Source: Beta vulgaris subsp. vulgaris (taxonomy: Eukaryota > Streptophyta > Magnoliopsida > Caryophyllales > Amaranthaceae). From it: a stretch of 64,000 nt of DNA. The stretch lies in assembly GCF_026745355.1 (NCBI RefSeq), contig NC_079205.1, positions 54,374,025-54,438,024 on the forward strand, given 5' to 3'. Within the stretch, counting starts at the first letter, position 1; each line of letters starts with the position of its first letter. Shown in pieces: positions 23,331 to 36,412 of this stretch. The notes below the pieces were generated by a model. That model was given only the letters and a program-made list of their open reading frames with translations. It did no database searches and had not been told where the DNA came from. The translations under genes and the position numbers were made by a program.

Positions 23331-25991
23331 TAAGGCTGGCAAAAGCTGACACGACACGATAACACGACACGAACACGACCTGAAAAAACCGGGTTAGGGT
23401 TGAGATTTTCGACACGAAAAGTTAAATGGGTCGACACGAACACGACCTGAAAGTAAAATGGGTTAGGTTAAGGTTGAATTTTCTAACACGAAACCAACCT
23501 GAATTGACCTGAAAATTTAAAAGCCCAAAAAAAAAATCATTTAGTCCGATAAATCAAAAACTATCAGAATTTTATTTAAGCCCAAAATAAACTTTGAGCC
23601 CAAACTTAAAATAAACCCTAAGATTCATTTCTCAACTTTAGGTTAGCATTCACCAGTCAACCGCCGCTTTCTTTTTTTCCATTTCAAAAAGACTGAAGAA
23701 CTTTCATCTCTCTCTCTCTTAATCTCTTCGTTCTTCTCTCAAAAAATCAGAAAAAATCAAAAAAAAATCGAAAAATCAAATAAAATTATTACATGTTTAT
23801 TTTTGAAGTAATTACAAGTTTTTTTTCGAACTAATTACATGTTGATTGTCGATTAATTATGTGACTAATTTTGTAGTAATTTTATGACTAATTTTTGAGT
23901 AATTACTTACATAATTTTCAAGTAAATATATATACAATTTTAGAGTAATTGTATGACTTATTTGTTATTTCTGTCCGTTATATAGTTTTATATATACTCT
24001 GTACAATTTTAGAGTAATTGTCCGTTTTATAGCCTTCAGCAGATTAGCATTCAAGATGTTTGTGTTCTGATTATTTTAATTTGGCATTTTAAAATTACAG
24101 TGGAAGGAATTGATGTCTTCCCATACTGCTGAACCAGTTTGTCTCAACTCTGATGAAGAATTGGACTCTGCTTGTGTCAAAAACGAGATTAAAGACAAGA
24201 AAAAGGGTGTTGTACTTCTTACAGGTAAGAAACGTCCTCGTAGATTAACCTCTAGTGTGTGGGTGCACTTTGATTTCTTGGATGAACCTGATGAGAATGG
24301 AAATTTGATGTGTAAGTGTAAGAAATGTGGTACCACTTATAATGCTGATAGTAAGAATGGAACTGGGAATTTATTGCGTCATCTTAAGAGTTGCAAAATG
24401 AGAAAATATAGAGATATTGGTCAAATGCTTTTAGAAAAACATCCTCTGGTTTAGAGAATAGATTAGTGAAGTTTGATGCTGATGAATTTCGTGAATTGGT
24501 GGGTATGGCAATTGTTAGACACGATCTTCCATTTCAATTTGCTGAGTATGAGGGTATTAGGAAATGTTTTAGGTATTTGCATCCTGATTTTAAACCTGTT
24601 ACTCGCAATACTAATGCTAATAATGGCTTGTTTGTTTAATGGAGTGAACTTGATTTGTACTCAAAATTTCTTTTACATGCCTGCTGTAATTCAGAACATC
24701 TTCTGTGATTACAATGCTGCTGCCTATTCAGAGCAGCTTCTTTCCCTTTTCTTTTGCTCTTAAGTGTGTTGTCTTGATAAAATTGCACCATGTGGCAACC
24801 TTCACATGATGATATATTTTAAGTATTATGTAAGTTAATGTAATTTCAGTTTGGTATCCTTTAACATGTGTCTTCGTGTCTTGTGCCTTACTTAGGACTT
24901 CGATGAATTCTCGACTAAGAAAGCAACTGTGGCTAACAAGGATTACTTGGATATGTATTTTGAAGATGCTCTTCTCCCACGTACTACTAATTTGGATGTT
25001 CTCATATATTGGAGGAATAATTCTGTCCGTTACCCTCCGTTGGCACTTATGGCAAAAGACATACTTGCTGTCCCGGTATCTACAGTCACTTCTGAATCTG
25101 CTTTTAGCACTGGGGGTCGTGTTCTTGATAGCTATAGAAGCTCCTTGAAGCCTTCTACTGTTGAAGCTATCATATGTCTTAGGGATTGGACATTTGGAGA
25201 AGGTAAATAACTAAATATTGATACACTTATATATTACAATTTCTTATTTCTTTCAATTCATGCTTGAATCTTTATTCTTAACTAATTATTTATTAACTTG
25301 TTTGTATTGTAGCACATATGGATCCTCAGCTTGAGAACTTGTGTGGGAGTGTGATGAATCTAAAGGTGGACAATATGAAGGATGATACACCAATCGCGAG
25401 TCCGGCAATGAGCTCCGATTTTAATGGAAGTAGTTCTAAGAAATGAGAAAACTTTGAACTTTGGTCTTGATATGAACTGTGAACTTTGTTTTTGGTTGTG
25501 ATTTGGGAACTCTGAACTTTAATTTAATTTGTGGTTTGTAAACATTAATATGGGATGCATTTGAATTTACATTTTGGATGTCAACATGAACACCACACTT
25601 TGTAACTTCATGGTTTGACACTTGACAGCTTGCAGGTTAATGTGGATTAATCATTATTGTGGAATTGTGGATGCATTCTGTAAAATCATGGTTTGATAGT
25701 TTTTTAATATCAGGTTGTAAGTAGGTTTCAAACGGGTTACGGGTTCGGGTCAACCTGAAAATTTCAGGTCAAAACAGGTTCACTTAACCCGGTTCGAATT
25801 ATGTCTTAAAAAAAAAAAAAATCAGGTCAAACAGATCAGGTCAGATCAACCCGAAAAAAAACAGATCAGGTTAGGTTTCAATTATTTGACCCGAAAAGTA
25901 AACGGATCAGGTTAGGGTTGGGGGATAGCTGACCCGTTTAGATATGACCCGAACACGAACACGACACGACCTGATCTGTTTGCCAGCCCTA
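23331..25991 (+). mobile_element. hAT (Ac-like) element, internally deleted
   Basis: The TIRs are TAAGGCTGGCAAA and, inverted, TAGGGCTGGCAAA. They are flanked by a perfect 8-bp TSD ATATTAAT (23323-23330 and 25992-25999). Both subterminal regions carry many ACACGACACGA/ACCTGA motifs in direct and inverted copies, resembling the transposase-binding arrays of Ac. Length is 2661 bp. The encoded transposase lacks its middle. Confidence 0.9.
24113..25446 (+). pseudogene. hAT transposase with BED finger, central part deleted
   Basis: The N-terminal frame (ATG at 24113) encodes a BED zinc finger: W-VHFDF, then CKKCGTTYNADSK, then GNLLRHLKSC. A frame change near 24450 leads to hAT sequence FDADEFRELVGMAIV and LPFQFAEYEGIRKCF up to about 24640. 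The large central region with most catalytic residues is missing. Coding resumes at about 24890-25210 with the C-terminal dimerisation domain (DILAVPVSTVTSESAFSTGG, RVLDSYRSSLKPSTVEAI). A probable intron (25204-25312) is followed by a last exon ending SSSKK at 25446. It cannot encode an active enzyme. The intact ends could still be mobilised in trans. Confidence 0.88.
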
Positions 25992-27859
25992 ATATTAATC
26001 AAGCGGAAATAATAATAGTATGACTTGTAAGTCATGAATAAACCTCCTTTCCTCATAAACAACTTTTTGAACATTCAAAGTTCATGAAAACCAATCAACC
26101 TTTCCTTGTAAAAATACTTTAATTTTCCAAAAAGGATAACAAGACTTCTATATAAAATGATTGATAATATCATTCCTTCTTTTCACTTTCAAGAGTGAAT
26201 AATAAAACATTGTAACCATTTTAAACCAAATTTCTAAACCAATCCAACCAATAAAATCAATAAACAACTTTATCATATAAACCACATTTTAAAAGATCTA
26301 GCTACATAACGTACCTTGATTTTGCACAAAAGTATACTAGTATCTTCACTTATTCTTATACTTGAGCTTTCTTATAATCAACCAATAAGTATTTGACCAC
26401 ATGAACTTAATCATGAATAAACATGAATGATCACCTATCATGAGCATAATATTTTTGAGTAAGAAATATGAAAATACTTTTCTTAAACCAAAGAAATTGA
26501 AACTTGAATAAGAAATATAAAACTAGAATAGATAGGAAGAGAAAGAAGAACTTTGAAGTAAGAGAGTATGGATTCTTCAAAGTTTTTGTGTGGAAAAGAT
26601 GGCTTAAGGTATGGGGTATTTATAGGAGTAGAATAGGTAGTACTTAATTTTAAAAATTAAATAGTTTGTAACCTTCACCATAAATTAGGAGATTAAACCA
26701 AGATTTGTAACCTCCATCATAAATTTGGAAGTTATAGGAAAACAAAACTCCCTCCAATCACAATAAATCCCGTAGGAATATATGGCCCCTAAAAAAATTT
26801 TTTTTTTTTTTTTTTTTTGGTTTTCTGAATTTTTTTGACTAGGATTTAATACCAAAAGCTTAACAAATCCAATTTTGGCGCCATACTCCCGCCAAAATAA
26901 TTTAAAATCAGTGAAAATACTAAAATACCCTTTGCTTAAAAATATTTATTTTAGAAAATGAATATAAAATAAATATTTAATTATTTAAATAAATACTAAA
27001 AATATGGGGTATTACAATATTTTTTTCGCATGCATGTCACAAAATTATGAAATTTAAATTATAATTATAAATAGTATAATATAGTTTAAATTTTAATCTT
27101 TTACTAATTAATACCTATATTATTTCATTAATATATGATTAATGTCTCGATCTTAAATTAGCTTTGTTTAATTTATTTCCTTTGTTTAGTAATAATATAG
27201 TTGAATCTGTTTAATATTTCGCATGCATGTCAAAAAAAAAAAAACAATTTACAGTTCACTATCCTAAATCGATAAATAAAAGTAAAATAATTACTTTTTA
27301 AAAAACAGTAGAATAAATATATATATTGTGTGTCATTAATTATAGTTCTATGAATATGTATATTTTCTTCTCATGCATGTTACAAATGCTGGTGAAATAT
27401 TAATTATAAGAGTAAATATTATAATCTAGGTATAAATTTTGCTTTTTCACTAATTAGTACCTAAATTATTTCATGAATATATGATAAATTTATCAATCTA
27501 AAATTACCACTTTATAAAGAACAGTACAATAAAAAGTGCATGTATATCCTCAATTTGATGTATTTCATATGTTTAGTAATATATTTCAATCTGGTTAATT
27601 TTTCGCATGAATGTAAAAAAAAAAACAAATTACAGTTCAATATTCTAGATCGATAAATTAAAGTAGAATAATTACTTTTAAAAAAATAGTAGAATAAATA
27701 AATTTATTGTATGTCATTAATTACTTATTTGTTAATTATTATTTGCAACATATCAGTTATTTCTCGCATGCATGTCACCAAAAAACGTTTAGTTAAAGTA
27801 TATTTATGATTTAATAGATTAATAAATAATCATATATCATTTTTAAAATAAAAAAGATA

Positions 27860-28934
27860 ATTATCATAATTCAGATGTACGATGTATATTTCTTAATTAC
27901 ATTGCATGCAAGGTCTTATAATCGGTTGTTATAAACTGTGTTGTGATTAAAACTCATTGTTTGAACCTTAAAAACAGCTAAGTACAACTATCCATATATA
28001 CAATTTGGGTATCTATATATTACACTACATATAAGTTCATTGCGAATACATGTCATTCTTTATGTTGCTTATTCATAATTATAGTTCATTTCATATATAG
28101 TTAAATACATAAGTTATGTTTGTCTTTTCGAGGTTTTGATTTGGATGCAAAAGATGGTGGCAATTGAAGAAATAATGTGAGAAAACATATCATGATAGTA
28201 AGATTAAAAAGGTAGTGTTCTCATTGCTTCTTTATAATTAATAATAATGATATAATATAGATAACACGATAAATTAAAAATATATTCAAATAATTTGACT
28301 TATGTATGTTATATTAAGGAAATTTCATGATGAATAACTTCATTTGTTTATTTATTGCTTTATTATTGCATAAAATTTCCACAGATATATGCATAATAAA
28401 ATGTAAGAAAATAGTTTATATTGTTATATATTTTTTAGATTGAACAGAAAATGTTAACATATATATGGGAAATAGTAATACAATCTAACAAATTGTCTTT
28501 TGCACTATTATAAATACGCGGTGCAATAGAATACTATCATGACTTCTTTAGTTATAATTCGAAAATATATACACTACAAATATAACAACTTAGCAAAAAC
28601 CATTAGTATATTACAACATATGAATTATTTTAAATTAATCTGTGGTCTATACATAATAATAAGTATAAATAGTTTTAATACAATGTACCTACAAAATATA
28701 TGCTAACATATGTAAGAAATACAATGTCATCTGAATTATTTTTTTCTTGTATGCACTTATGCAATCTATAAATATAGTTGATAATATTTATGATATAATA
28801 GATTAATAATAATCGTATATATTTTATAAAAATAATATCGTATTGAGGATATATGGATATCTACATTTCTCACATAAATGTAACACAAAATATTTAAAAT
28901 AATTTATAACTGTATATAATATTTATATTTCTAA

Positions 28935-28985
<51 letters not shown>

Positions 28986-29460
28986 TATATATATTATTTT
29001 AAAATTAAAAAGATAATAATTCAAATCTAAGATATAAATTTCGTATTTACATTGCATGCATGGAACCTCATTTATGTTTTTTATAAACTGTATAATTAGA
29101 ATGAGTTCAAAATTGTGTACAACTATATATATATATACAATTTGTGTATGCGTTAGTCTACATTATATATAAGTTTATATATACAATAAATGTGTTTTTT
29201 TTTTGAGGTTTTGATTTGCATGCAAAAGATGGTGGCCATTGAAGAAAATATGAGAGAAAACATATTATGATATTAAGATTAAGAAGGTAGTCTTCCCTTT
29301 ACTTCTTTATAATTATTAATAATTATATAATTTATATACATGATAAATTAAAGATATATTCAATTTGATTGACTTATGTATGTTATAGTAAGAACATTAC
29401 ATGATGAATAACTTTATTTCTTTATTAAATGCTTTATTATTCTATACAATTTGCACAAAA
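27860..29460. repeat. Diverged direct duplication, offset 1075 bp
   Basis: The phrase AGGTTTTGATTTG-ATGCAA plus AAGATGGTGGC occurs at 28131 and 29206. Flanking sequence (CATTGCATGCA, TATAAACTGT, ACATATAAGTT) runs in parallel from about 27860-28330 and 28990-29400. It is older than the 510-bp duplication, judging by divergence. Confidence 0.7.
28937..28994. repeat. (AT)n microsatellite
   Basis: A nearly perfect AT dinucleotide run lies inside H1, between the two copies of the 1075-bp-offset duplication. Confidence 0.9.
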
Positions 29461-29505
29461 TGTTAATATATTGACAAAAAATATTGCCTTTATAAATCAA
29501 CTTAC

Positions 29506-29704
29506 CATTAGAAATGTCAAGTAAAGGTGTTATTTGGCTTCTACTTCGCTTATCGTTCAAAATTGATTTCCTCCTTTGCATAGCAACTTTAGCGTCATGG
29601 AGTTGATTTGAATTGTTACAAACGAATGGAGTATTGTCACCAATTTCGTTTTCTTTTCCGTAATCTGAACGTTTCTTCACACGTTTATTAGTAGAAGAAC
29701 TCAT
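29506..29704 (-). CDS. Possible first exon of the H1 Rep/helicase gene
   Basis: An ATG at 29704 opens MSSSTNKRVKKRSDYGKENE and continues to DAKVAMQRRKSILNDKRSRS and LLDISN. It is followed by a good donor, GTAAGTT, at 29505. The basic segment resembles the AR-QRK modules at 19.6 and 20.2 kb. If it is spliced to them, the intron is about 9 kb, half of it later insertion. The alternative is a separate truncated ORF. Confidence 0.42.
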
Positions 29705-30359
29705 TTCTACAATCTATATATTATTATTACGAATAAGAATATGATATTTTATTTGAAGGATAAGAACACTGTAAGATTAATTTGTCTAAAGGTGTGAAGA
29801 ATATATGTACGTTTTTTGTGGAGATATTATATAGAGTATAGTATGGTAAAGATTCCTTAGTAGTTTTATATATAACAGTTATTACGAATATCATATAATA
29901 GGAATGTTTCAAATTATTTCCGAATCAATCAAAGAATAATTGCCTATTATTAAGCTTTTCAATATCGCGCAACTTTGGAAACAAAATATTACTGATCATA
30001 TACTAATAACTGTAATAAGCCATTTTAAAAAGTTGATTTGATATGCATTAGGGAACTTTCTTAAAACTGTATAGTTATTTATATATGGGTAATAACGGAT
30101 GCATTAATAGAAATTGTTTTATAATGCCGGATATTTTTTTCCTCTCTTAAAATATGTTGTCTGATATTTACTAAATTAGATATTCAGTATTAAAAATGTG
30201 TGTAAGAAGATGTTTAAAATATAAAACATTAGTATAAAAATACATACATATTACTTATATCACCGTAAAAAAGAACTTCTTTTTTATAACATATAACAAT
30301 GATTTATAAATAGTTGCGACGACGAACTATTTTTGTAGGCGTAAATTGATTCAGGCGAG

Positions 30360-30567
30360 ATATCATAAGTAATATATAGATATATATTACTTATATATAT
30401 ATATATGTATATAGATATATAGATATATATATATATATATTAATATATATAATATTATACATATATACATATATATGTATATATTATATATATATATATA
30501 TTATTATATATATATATATATACATTATTATATTTATATATATATATATATATCATTATATATATAT

Positions 30568-30618
<51 letters not shown>

Positions 30619-30640
30619 ATATATATTATTGGTTATGTAT
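30360..30640. repeat. Long TA-rich microsatellite
   Basis: Interrupted runs of TA, TATG and TATC cover about 280 bp in the space between Rep and the RPA1-like gene. Confidence 0.9.
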
Positions 30641-30785
30641 AACTTATAACAGTTAGGTTCAGACATGTTATTTAATGTTTAATATTACCTTAAACATCTA
30701 TATTATATTATTTGTTATGTATAATTTAATAACAGTTAGGTTAAGACATGTTATTTAATGTTTAGTATTTCCTTAAACATTATAC
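30626..30785. repeat. Tandem duplication of about 80 bp
   Basis: ATTATTGGTTATGTATAA...CCTTAAACAT is immediately repeated as ATTATTTGTTATGTATAA...CCTTAAACAT, with few differences. Confidence 0.8.
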
Positions 30786-31019
30786 AATGAGGATAACCTA
30801 TATGGCAATCAATGATATATTTAAATTTTTTCATAAACAATCATGTCGTAACCACAAGAGTTTTGAAATGAATGTATAGGAGAATAATCAAATCCTGAAT
30901 AAATGTATGCAAATTGTTTAGAAATATAAATAACAACCAAATTAAAACGTTCATCTAATAGTCTATAGATAGACTTTATATATAGTTCTTAATTCAACGA
31001 CAATATCTAGAGTCCATCT

Positions 31020-34000
31020 TCTTCTTGAGGCATAACAACTGAGTTTCTTGTTAGTTGAAAGCTGCATCCCTAAGGGTGAATGTTCATCAAGTAATGTTGC
31101 TCTCTTTTGCGGTGTGATGTGGGATAGAGAAGAGTCTGTCTCCGATTGAAAGAGATCCTATTGAATATGTTGAAAAAATAATGGTTGTTAGAAATGCTAA
31201 AAAACAATAGATATGTAGATAAATGTGGGTAGACGAAATTAGTTGAAATAGCTAAGTATTACCATGTTCTCTTCACATTCTTGCACGCTTTCTGCTCACC
31301 TCTCTCTTTTTTCACAACAATAGAGTTCTGTTGAAGAAAAAAGTTTACATAAGTAATTACCAATTACTTGTTTACATAAAATAGATAATGAAACTAATTG
31401 TAAAATCCTTAGAATTAAATCAAATACCTCCAACTTAACATAAAGTTCAAACCACTTGTTAATTAATTCAGGTTCATCGGACGTAGAATTCACAGTGTAG
31501 GAATAATTTTGATCAATGCCATTATTATATGGCACAGTGACCTTAAACAAAAATCTCTTCCCCAATAGACTTTTGAATTCTTCAGGAAACTCATTGTTTT
31601 CTACCTACATGTACTTTGATGTTAGCATTTATAAATGACATAAGAAACCATGTATTATAATTGACAAATAAATAATGTATGATAACGAACCTGATTTTGA
31701 GAGGCAATCCATTTCTTTTGCTGTTCTACCAACTAATTTGGACACCTCTTTATCAAACATCATAAAAGTAGCATCTCCAGATTTATCAGCAACAATCAAT
31801 TTTATCTTGAATCTATAAGAATTTTTAAAAATTAGCTATTAAACTATAAAAATGTTTCATTTATTGAAACTTGATATTAAATATTACTGTATACTTTGTT
31901 TTTATATTAGTAAATTAGAAATAATTACCTTGGTGTGTACTACGTAACACTACATTCTCCTTTCTACACCGGATGACATCATCTTCCCTAATAACTCCAC
32001 TCATACATCTGTTGCATCCATCGTAATACCAACTATACCAACATCTATGTCCTCTATTGTGGCTAGGCAAACGCATACACAAGACTGAGAAATGAAAAAG
32101 TATACTAAGGATAATTAGTCATTTTTCTTGTGATGTTAATATATATTGTTGCATGAAATGACAAAATTCTCACCTTCTTCATGTTCATAATGTCGAAAAT
32201 ATCTTTTACATATTCTTGCTTCAAAAAGTCATCACTCTCATTCGTCAGTTGAGTTAGTTGGCCAGATATTTGTTGAGTTTTGCAACACATGCTGGAAAAC
32301 AATCATGTAGCATAATCTTAGACAAATCGTGCTACATGTGTATGCATTTTGTATGTTCCTACTATTTGTATGAGTTTTTTTTATTAATAATGCATTTTCC
32401 AAGAGATGATTTTCCTATTTATCTAATAATGTACTCAATCTTTCATATGTTCTCATTTTACAACCAAAGTTAGTTGCTAATATATAATGTAGACATATTT
32501 GTAGGATATCATGCAACAATATAGAGTCCGAAACTTACATATTTGGTGATATGTGATGAAGCGCAGGTATAACTTCTTTAACTTTATATGACACAACATA
32601 AATTACATTTATTATTCTATCTATCAATACATGCTTACTATGTGATCCATAACGTATATTTAATTGGTACAATAAATTAAATAATAATACTTAACCATGT
32701 TGGTTACTATGAATGGGTAATTATTTTATTCCACCTAATATTAGTTTACTGCTATATGTAATTAATAGTTTAAAGCGATGTAATTTGTTGTTAATTTTAA
32801 TTGTAATAATTATGTATTTGTATTTGATATGATTAGGTGGAAAAATACACTCATTCATAGTTCACCTACATGGTTAAGTACAACTATATACATGCTAATG
32901 AATATGCTGTTTTATACAAATAATTAGATGTAGTCACATAATCTCAAATTATATTATTGTGTTAGATAACTTATAATTAATATATTTTGTTGTTTTTTTA
33001 GTGTTAATTAGGGCAATGATATATAAACATAATCATCGCTAAAACTTTAATTATATAAATCTTTAATTATATAAATGTGGCTGATATGTCATCTATTTAA
33101 TTGAAAATTAATATAACTTACCTATCTTTAAAAGCAATAATTTCAGATAGTTGTGTGTTAATGAACAATCTTGAAGCATATCGAGAATTTTGAACACGAA
33201 CACCACCTAGTATAAAAAAAACAGATAACAAATTTATATCTATAACACAAAAAAAATTTAAATGAATTAAATCGAATCTAATATACGTATAAATATACGA
33301 AGTAGTTACGTTAAATTTAAGTTTAATCACTTTTCTTAAATTATCCGGAATAATAAAAGTACTGGCATTATATTTTACTTTTTGCTTGATTCTTCAATAC
33401 ATATTTAATACATAATTAGTACGAACTTTAAATATAATAAAAACTTATACGAAAATTAAGAAGCTAAAAGATATTTAATACGAAAAATCAAATCGAATCT
33501 AATATACATATAAAATACACGAAGTACTTACGTTAAATTTACAATTTAGTCACTTGTATTAAAATATCCGGAAATAAAAAAGTTAGTCGTGCATTACATG
33601 TAACTTTTTGCTTGATTCATCAATACAAATTTAATACATAATTAGTCCGAAATTTAAATATAATACAAATCTAATACGAAAATTAAAAAGCTAAAAGATA
33701 TTTAATACGAAAATTCAAATCGAATCTAATATACATATAAAATACACGAAGTACTTACTTAAATTTTCAATTTAGTCCTTTTCTTAAAATATCCGGAAAA
33801 AAAAAATTAATCGTGCATTACATTTAACTTTTTGCTTGAATCTTCAATAAAAATTTAATACATAATTAGTCCGAAATTTAAATATAATACAAATCTAATA
33901 CGAAAATTAAAAACATAAAAGATATTTAATACGAAAATTGAAATCTATGCGTGGATTAAATAAAATAAGATTTACCTTTATACATGATTCGTTTTGCAAA

Positions 34001-34943
34001 CTGTAAGATGACAACAATTGCACCATTAGCTCCCTCAGCATTTATGTAATTTATCATCTCATCAGCATATGTGCCCCATAGAACACATGTTAGGTTGTCA
34101 TTCCTATTTAGAAATAACAATGAAAAAGTTCATAAGTTCTTATATTGAAATTTAAATAAAATTTTTAAAAAATATATAAAAAAAAGATGGTCAATAAGTA
34201 ACAATTTGGTATACACATACGTTGTGTCCATCAGCTCAATAGTCATGCACCTCGATTTAGTGGTCTTGGTTAGTTCACCATACGCAGTCACTTGCCCAAT
34301 TATATCTATAGGTAGTAAAAAAAAAATTACAACTTAAGGTGTACGTTTCAAAATACCCTAAAAATAATAGAAATAAGGAAATAATTATAGAACAAATTAA
34401 ACATACCAATGAGATAAACATCAGAACCTTTTTTGCCAAAATATCACCAAATGGAACAAATTCAAAACCATATTGTGGGATATCCAAAGCATTGCAATCC
34501 ACTATGGACGATCCATAATTCATTGAAATGGTGAATTTATGTTGCGTAGTAAGCTCGTATCCAGCATTATCACGTAGCAAAAAATTTGAAATATGTCTAA
34601 ATCCTCCTTCCTCAATCTTAGGCCAGAAAGCAACTATTAGGTTCCTCCGAATACTGGCATGTATTTTTGTACCCTAAAACACATTAAAATATACGTGAAC
34701 TATTAGTAAAAGAGACAAATACTCTATAAACACGTATAAATTTTATTTATCTATATATAATAAAATCACTTACATGTACATCCATTAAAATCATTTCATA
34801 CTACCAGCTTCCAGATTGTTCATAAAGTTTGGCTTCTCATAAACCCGTATTATCCGTACTGCAATAGTGATATACTTTGTTCCCTTAACCAAATCAGAAA
34901 CATTAATAATTTTTTTAACAGGGGCATCATTTTGGGATGTCAT
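31020..34943 (-). pseudogene. RPA1-like single-strand DNA-binding protein gene of H1
   Basis: A multi-exon gene resembling the RPA70-like genes carried by plant Helitrons, thought to protect single-stranded transposition intermediates. Exons: 34774-34943 (MTSQNDAPVKK, VSDLVKGTKYITIAVRIIRV), 34407-34673 (GTKIHASIRRNLIVAFWPKI), 34221-34305 (DIIGQVTAYGEL), 33976-34103 (NLTCVLWGTYADEMINYI), 33122-33206 (VQNSRYASRLFINTQLSEII), 32174-32291, 31929-32084 (zinc-ribbon part YYDGCNRCMSGVI), about 31692-31815 (FKIKLIVADKSGDATFMMFD), and C-terminal exons to about 31020 (KRATLLDEHSPLGMQLSTNK). These cover OB folds A, B and C. One-base frame slips are visible in exons 1, 2 and 7, so a full product is unlikely. 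Intron 4 holds a triple repeat (33270-33950). Confidence 0.82.
33270..33950. repeat. Three tandem repeats of 221-227 bp in an RPA1-like intron
   Basis: AATCGAATCTAATATAC begins copies at 33270, 33491 and 33718. Each continues through AACTTTTTGCTTGA and CTAAAAGATATTTAATACGA. The array sits wholly inside the intron between 33207 and 33975. Confidence 0.85.
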
Positions 34944-36412
34944 TTCCGTAGAGAAATATTATTTGAAAGATGAAATGAAGAGGTTTTCGAAAAATATGAA
35001 TTAAGATTATGAGTAATAACTTAGTGTGTATTTATATAAAGTGACGTAAAAGATATTTATGAAGTAGTATTCACGTTAATATGAAGCTGTTTAAGGAAAT
35101 GATTTGCCATTAATCTAATACCCAATTCGTATAGTGATTGTAAAATATGAATCTATTATTATAATCAACGACAATCTTAATCACAGATTGAAAATTGATT
35201 ACAGTAAGTATTACCTTAATTTATATCATTAAATCACTCAAAATCATATCTTAAATTACATCAATTAATAAGATTCTCGCCTATTTTAACATCGAGTAAC
35301 CATATATTCCTGAAATACAATCTTTTCTAAAATTGTATTATTATAAAAGATATTTTTAAAAAATATAGTATCATGATTCTTTCTGAATTAACGTTGAGAT
35401 CTTAACATATCTATATATAATCGTACAGTGATTGTATGAATTATTTACCTAAAATATGAATATCTCATAATCAATGACAACCGTAATCACTCGCACATAA
35501 TGATTTTTTTTTTAAATATAGCAATCTTAATCATCGATTTATAAATTGCTTATAATAAGTAGTTACAATCATTTAAATCATTAAATAACTATTCCAGGAT
35601 ATTATAAACTGCATAATTAATAACATATATAGCCTATTTTACATTCGAGTAACCCATATATTCCTAAAATACAACTATTAGGTAAATTTGTATTAATATA
35701 AACGATATTTTCAAATTACAGTAGTATCATGCATATATTCCTAAAATCAGATAATCAACTAATAAATTACTAATATATTTAGCCTATTTGTATTTTAGGA
35801 ATAAAACATATATTCTTTAAATACAATTATTACGAAAATTGTAGCATTGAAGTATATTCTTGCGAAATCTTTCCCCAAAAAATCGTAAATTTTGTTTTTC
35901 TTGTATAGCTAAAAACAATATAAGACATAGAATACACAACTTTACATAAATTGGCGTAACAATATACAATAGTTGATTGCATTACATACAAAATAATTAT
36001 TCACTCCATATGTAATATGATTTAGCATCAAGAAAACGATCCTTTATTTTAAGTATATATATTGAATCTTAAATAAGCGAGCTACATAAATAACTTTTTA
36101 AACTTAAACACTTATAAATGTCATTAATCAACAACAAAATTAAAATTTATTTCAACCGCTTTATAAGTTTTTAATTATAAGTGTTTAATTAAATATATAT
36201 AGATTGCTCTGATATGTGGTCAAACTGAATATAAGTTCATCAGAACTGAACAAAATGATTGTCATTTAATATGAAAAATATATAAGATTAATACAAACTT
36301 ATATTATTGAAATTAAAACTCTTATTATGACAAAAACTTAATACAACTGAAAATTACCTAGAAATCAATATAAAGCAAAAACTTAAAATAACTATTTCAT
36401 ATCTAAGAAAAT
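34944..36412. other. H1 non-coding spacer
   Basis: AT-rich sequence separates the RPA1-like and F-box genes, with degenerate recurring phrases (CCTATTTTA-ATTC, ATATTCCTAAAAT near 35300, 35640 and 35740). No coding frame is recognised. It probably holds the RPA1-like promoter (a TATA-like TATAAATACACACTAAG on the minus strand near 35030). Confidence 0.4.

Larger units (their letters stand above)
22555..27016. mobile_element. Probable solo LTR (about 1.8 kb) carrying a nested hAT element
   Basis: It begins TGTAACACCCCC and ends GGGGTATTACA, so it has TG...CA ends and an 11-bp imperfect inverted terminus. It is flanked by a 5-bp TSD ATATT (22550-22554 and 27017-27021). Copy 1 of the 510-bp repeat supplies the unoccupied site. 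Without the hAT insert it is about 1.79 kb. No gag/pol coding is present. A TATA-like TATTTATAGG lies about 390 bp from the right end, as in a U3 promoter. A solo LTR left by recombination is the best reading. Confidence 0.7.
22194..27161. repeat. 510-bp tandem duplication, copy 2, split by the solo LTR
   Basis: The two pieces are 22194-22554 and 27017-27161. The joined sequence matches copy 1 apart from the 5-bp TSD, so the duplication came before the LTR insertion. Confidence 0.88.

Noticed and set aside
22555..27016. Complete LTR retrotransposon
   Set aside because: There is no internal pair of LTRs and no gag/pol frame. After removing the hAT only about 1.8 kb remains, which fits a solo LTR.
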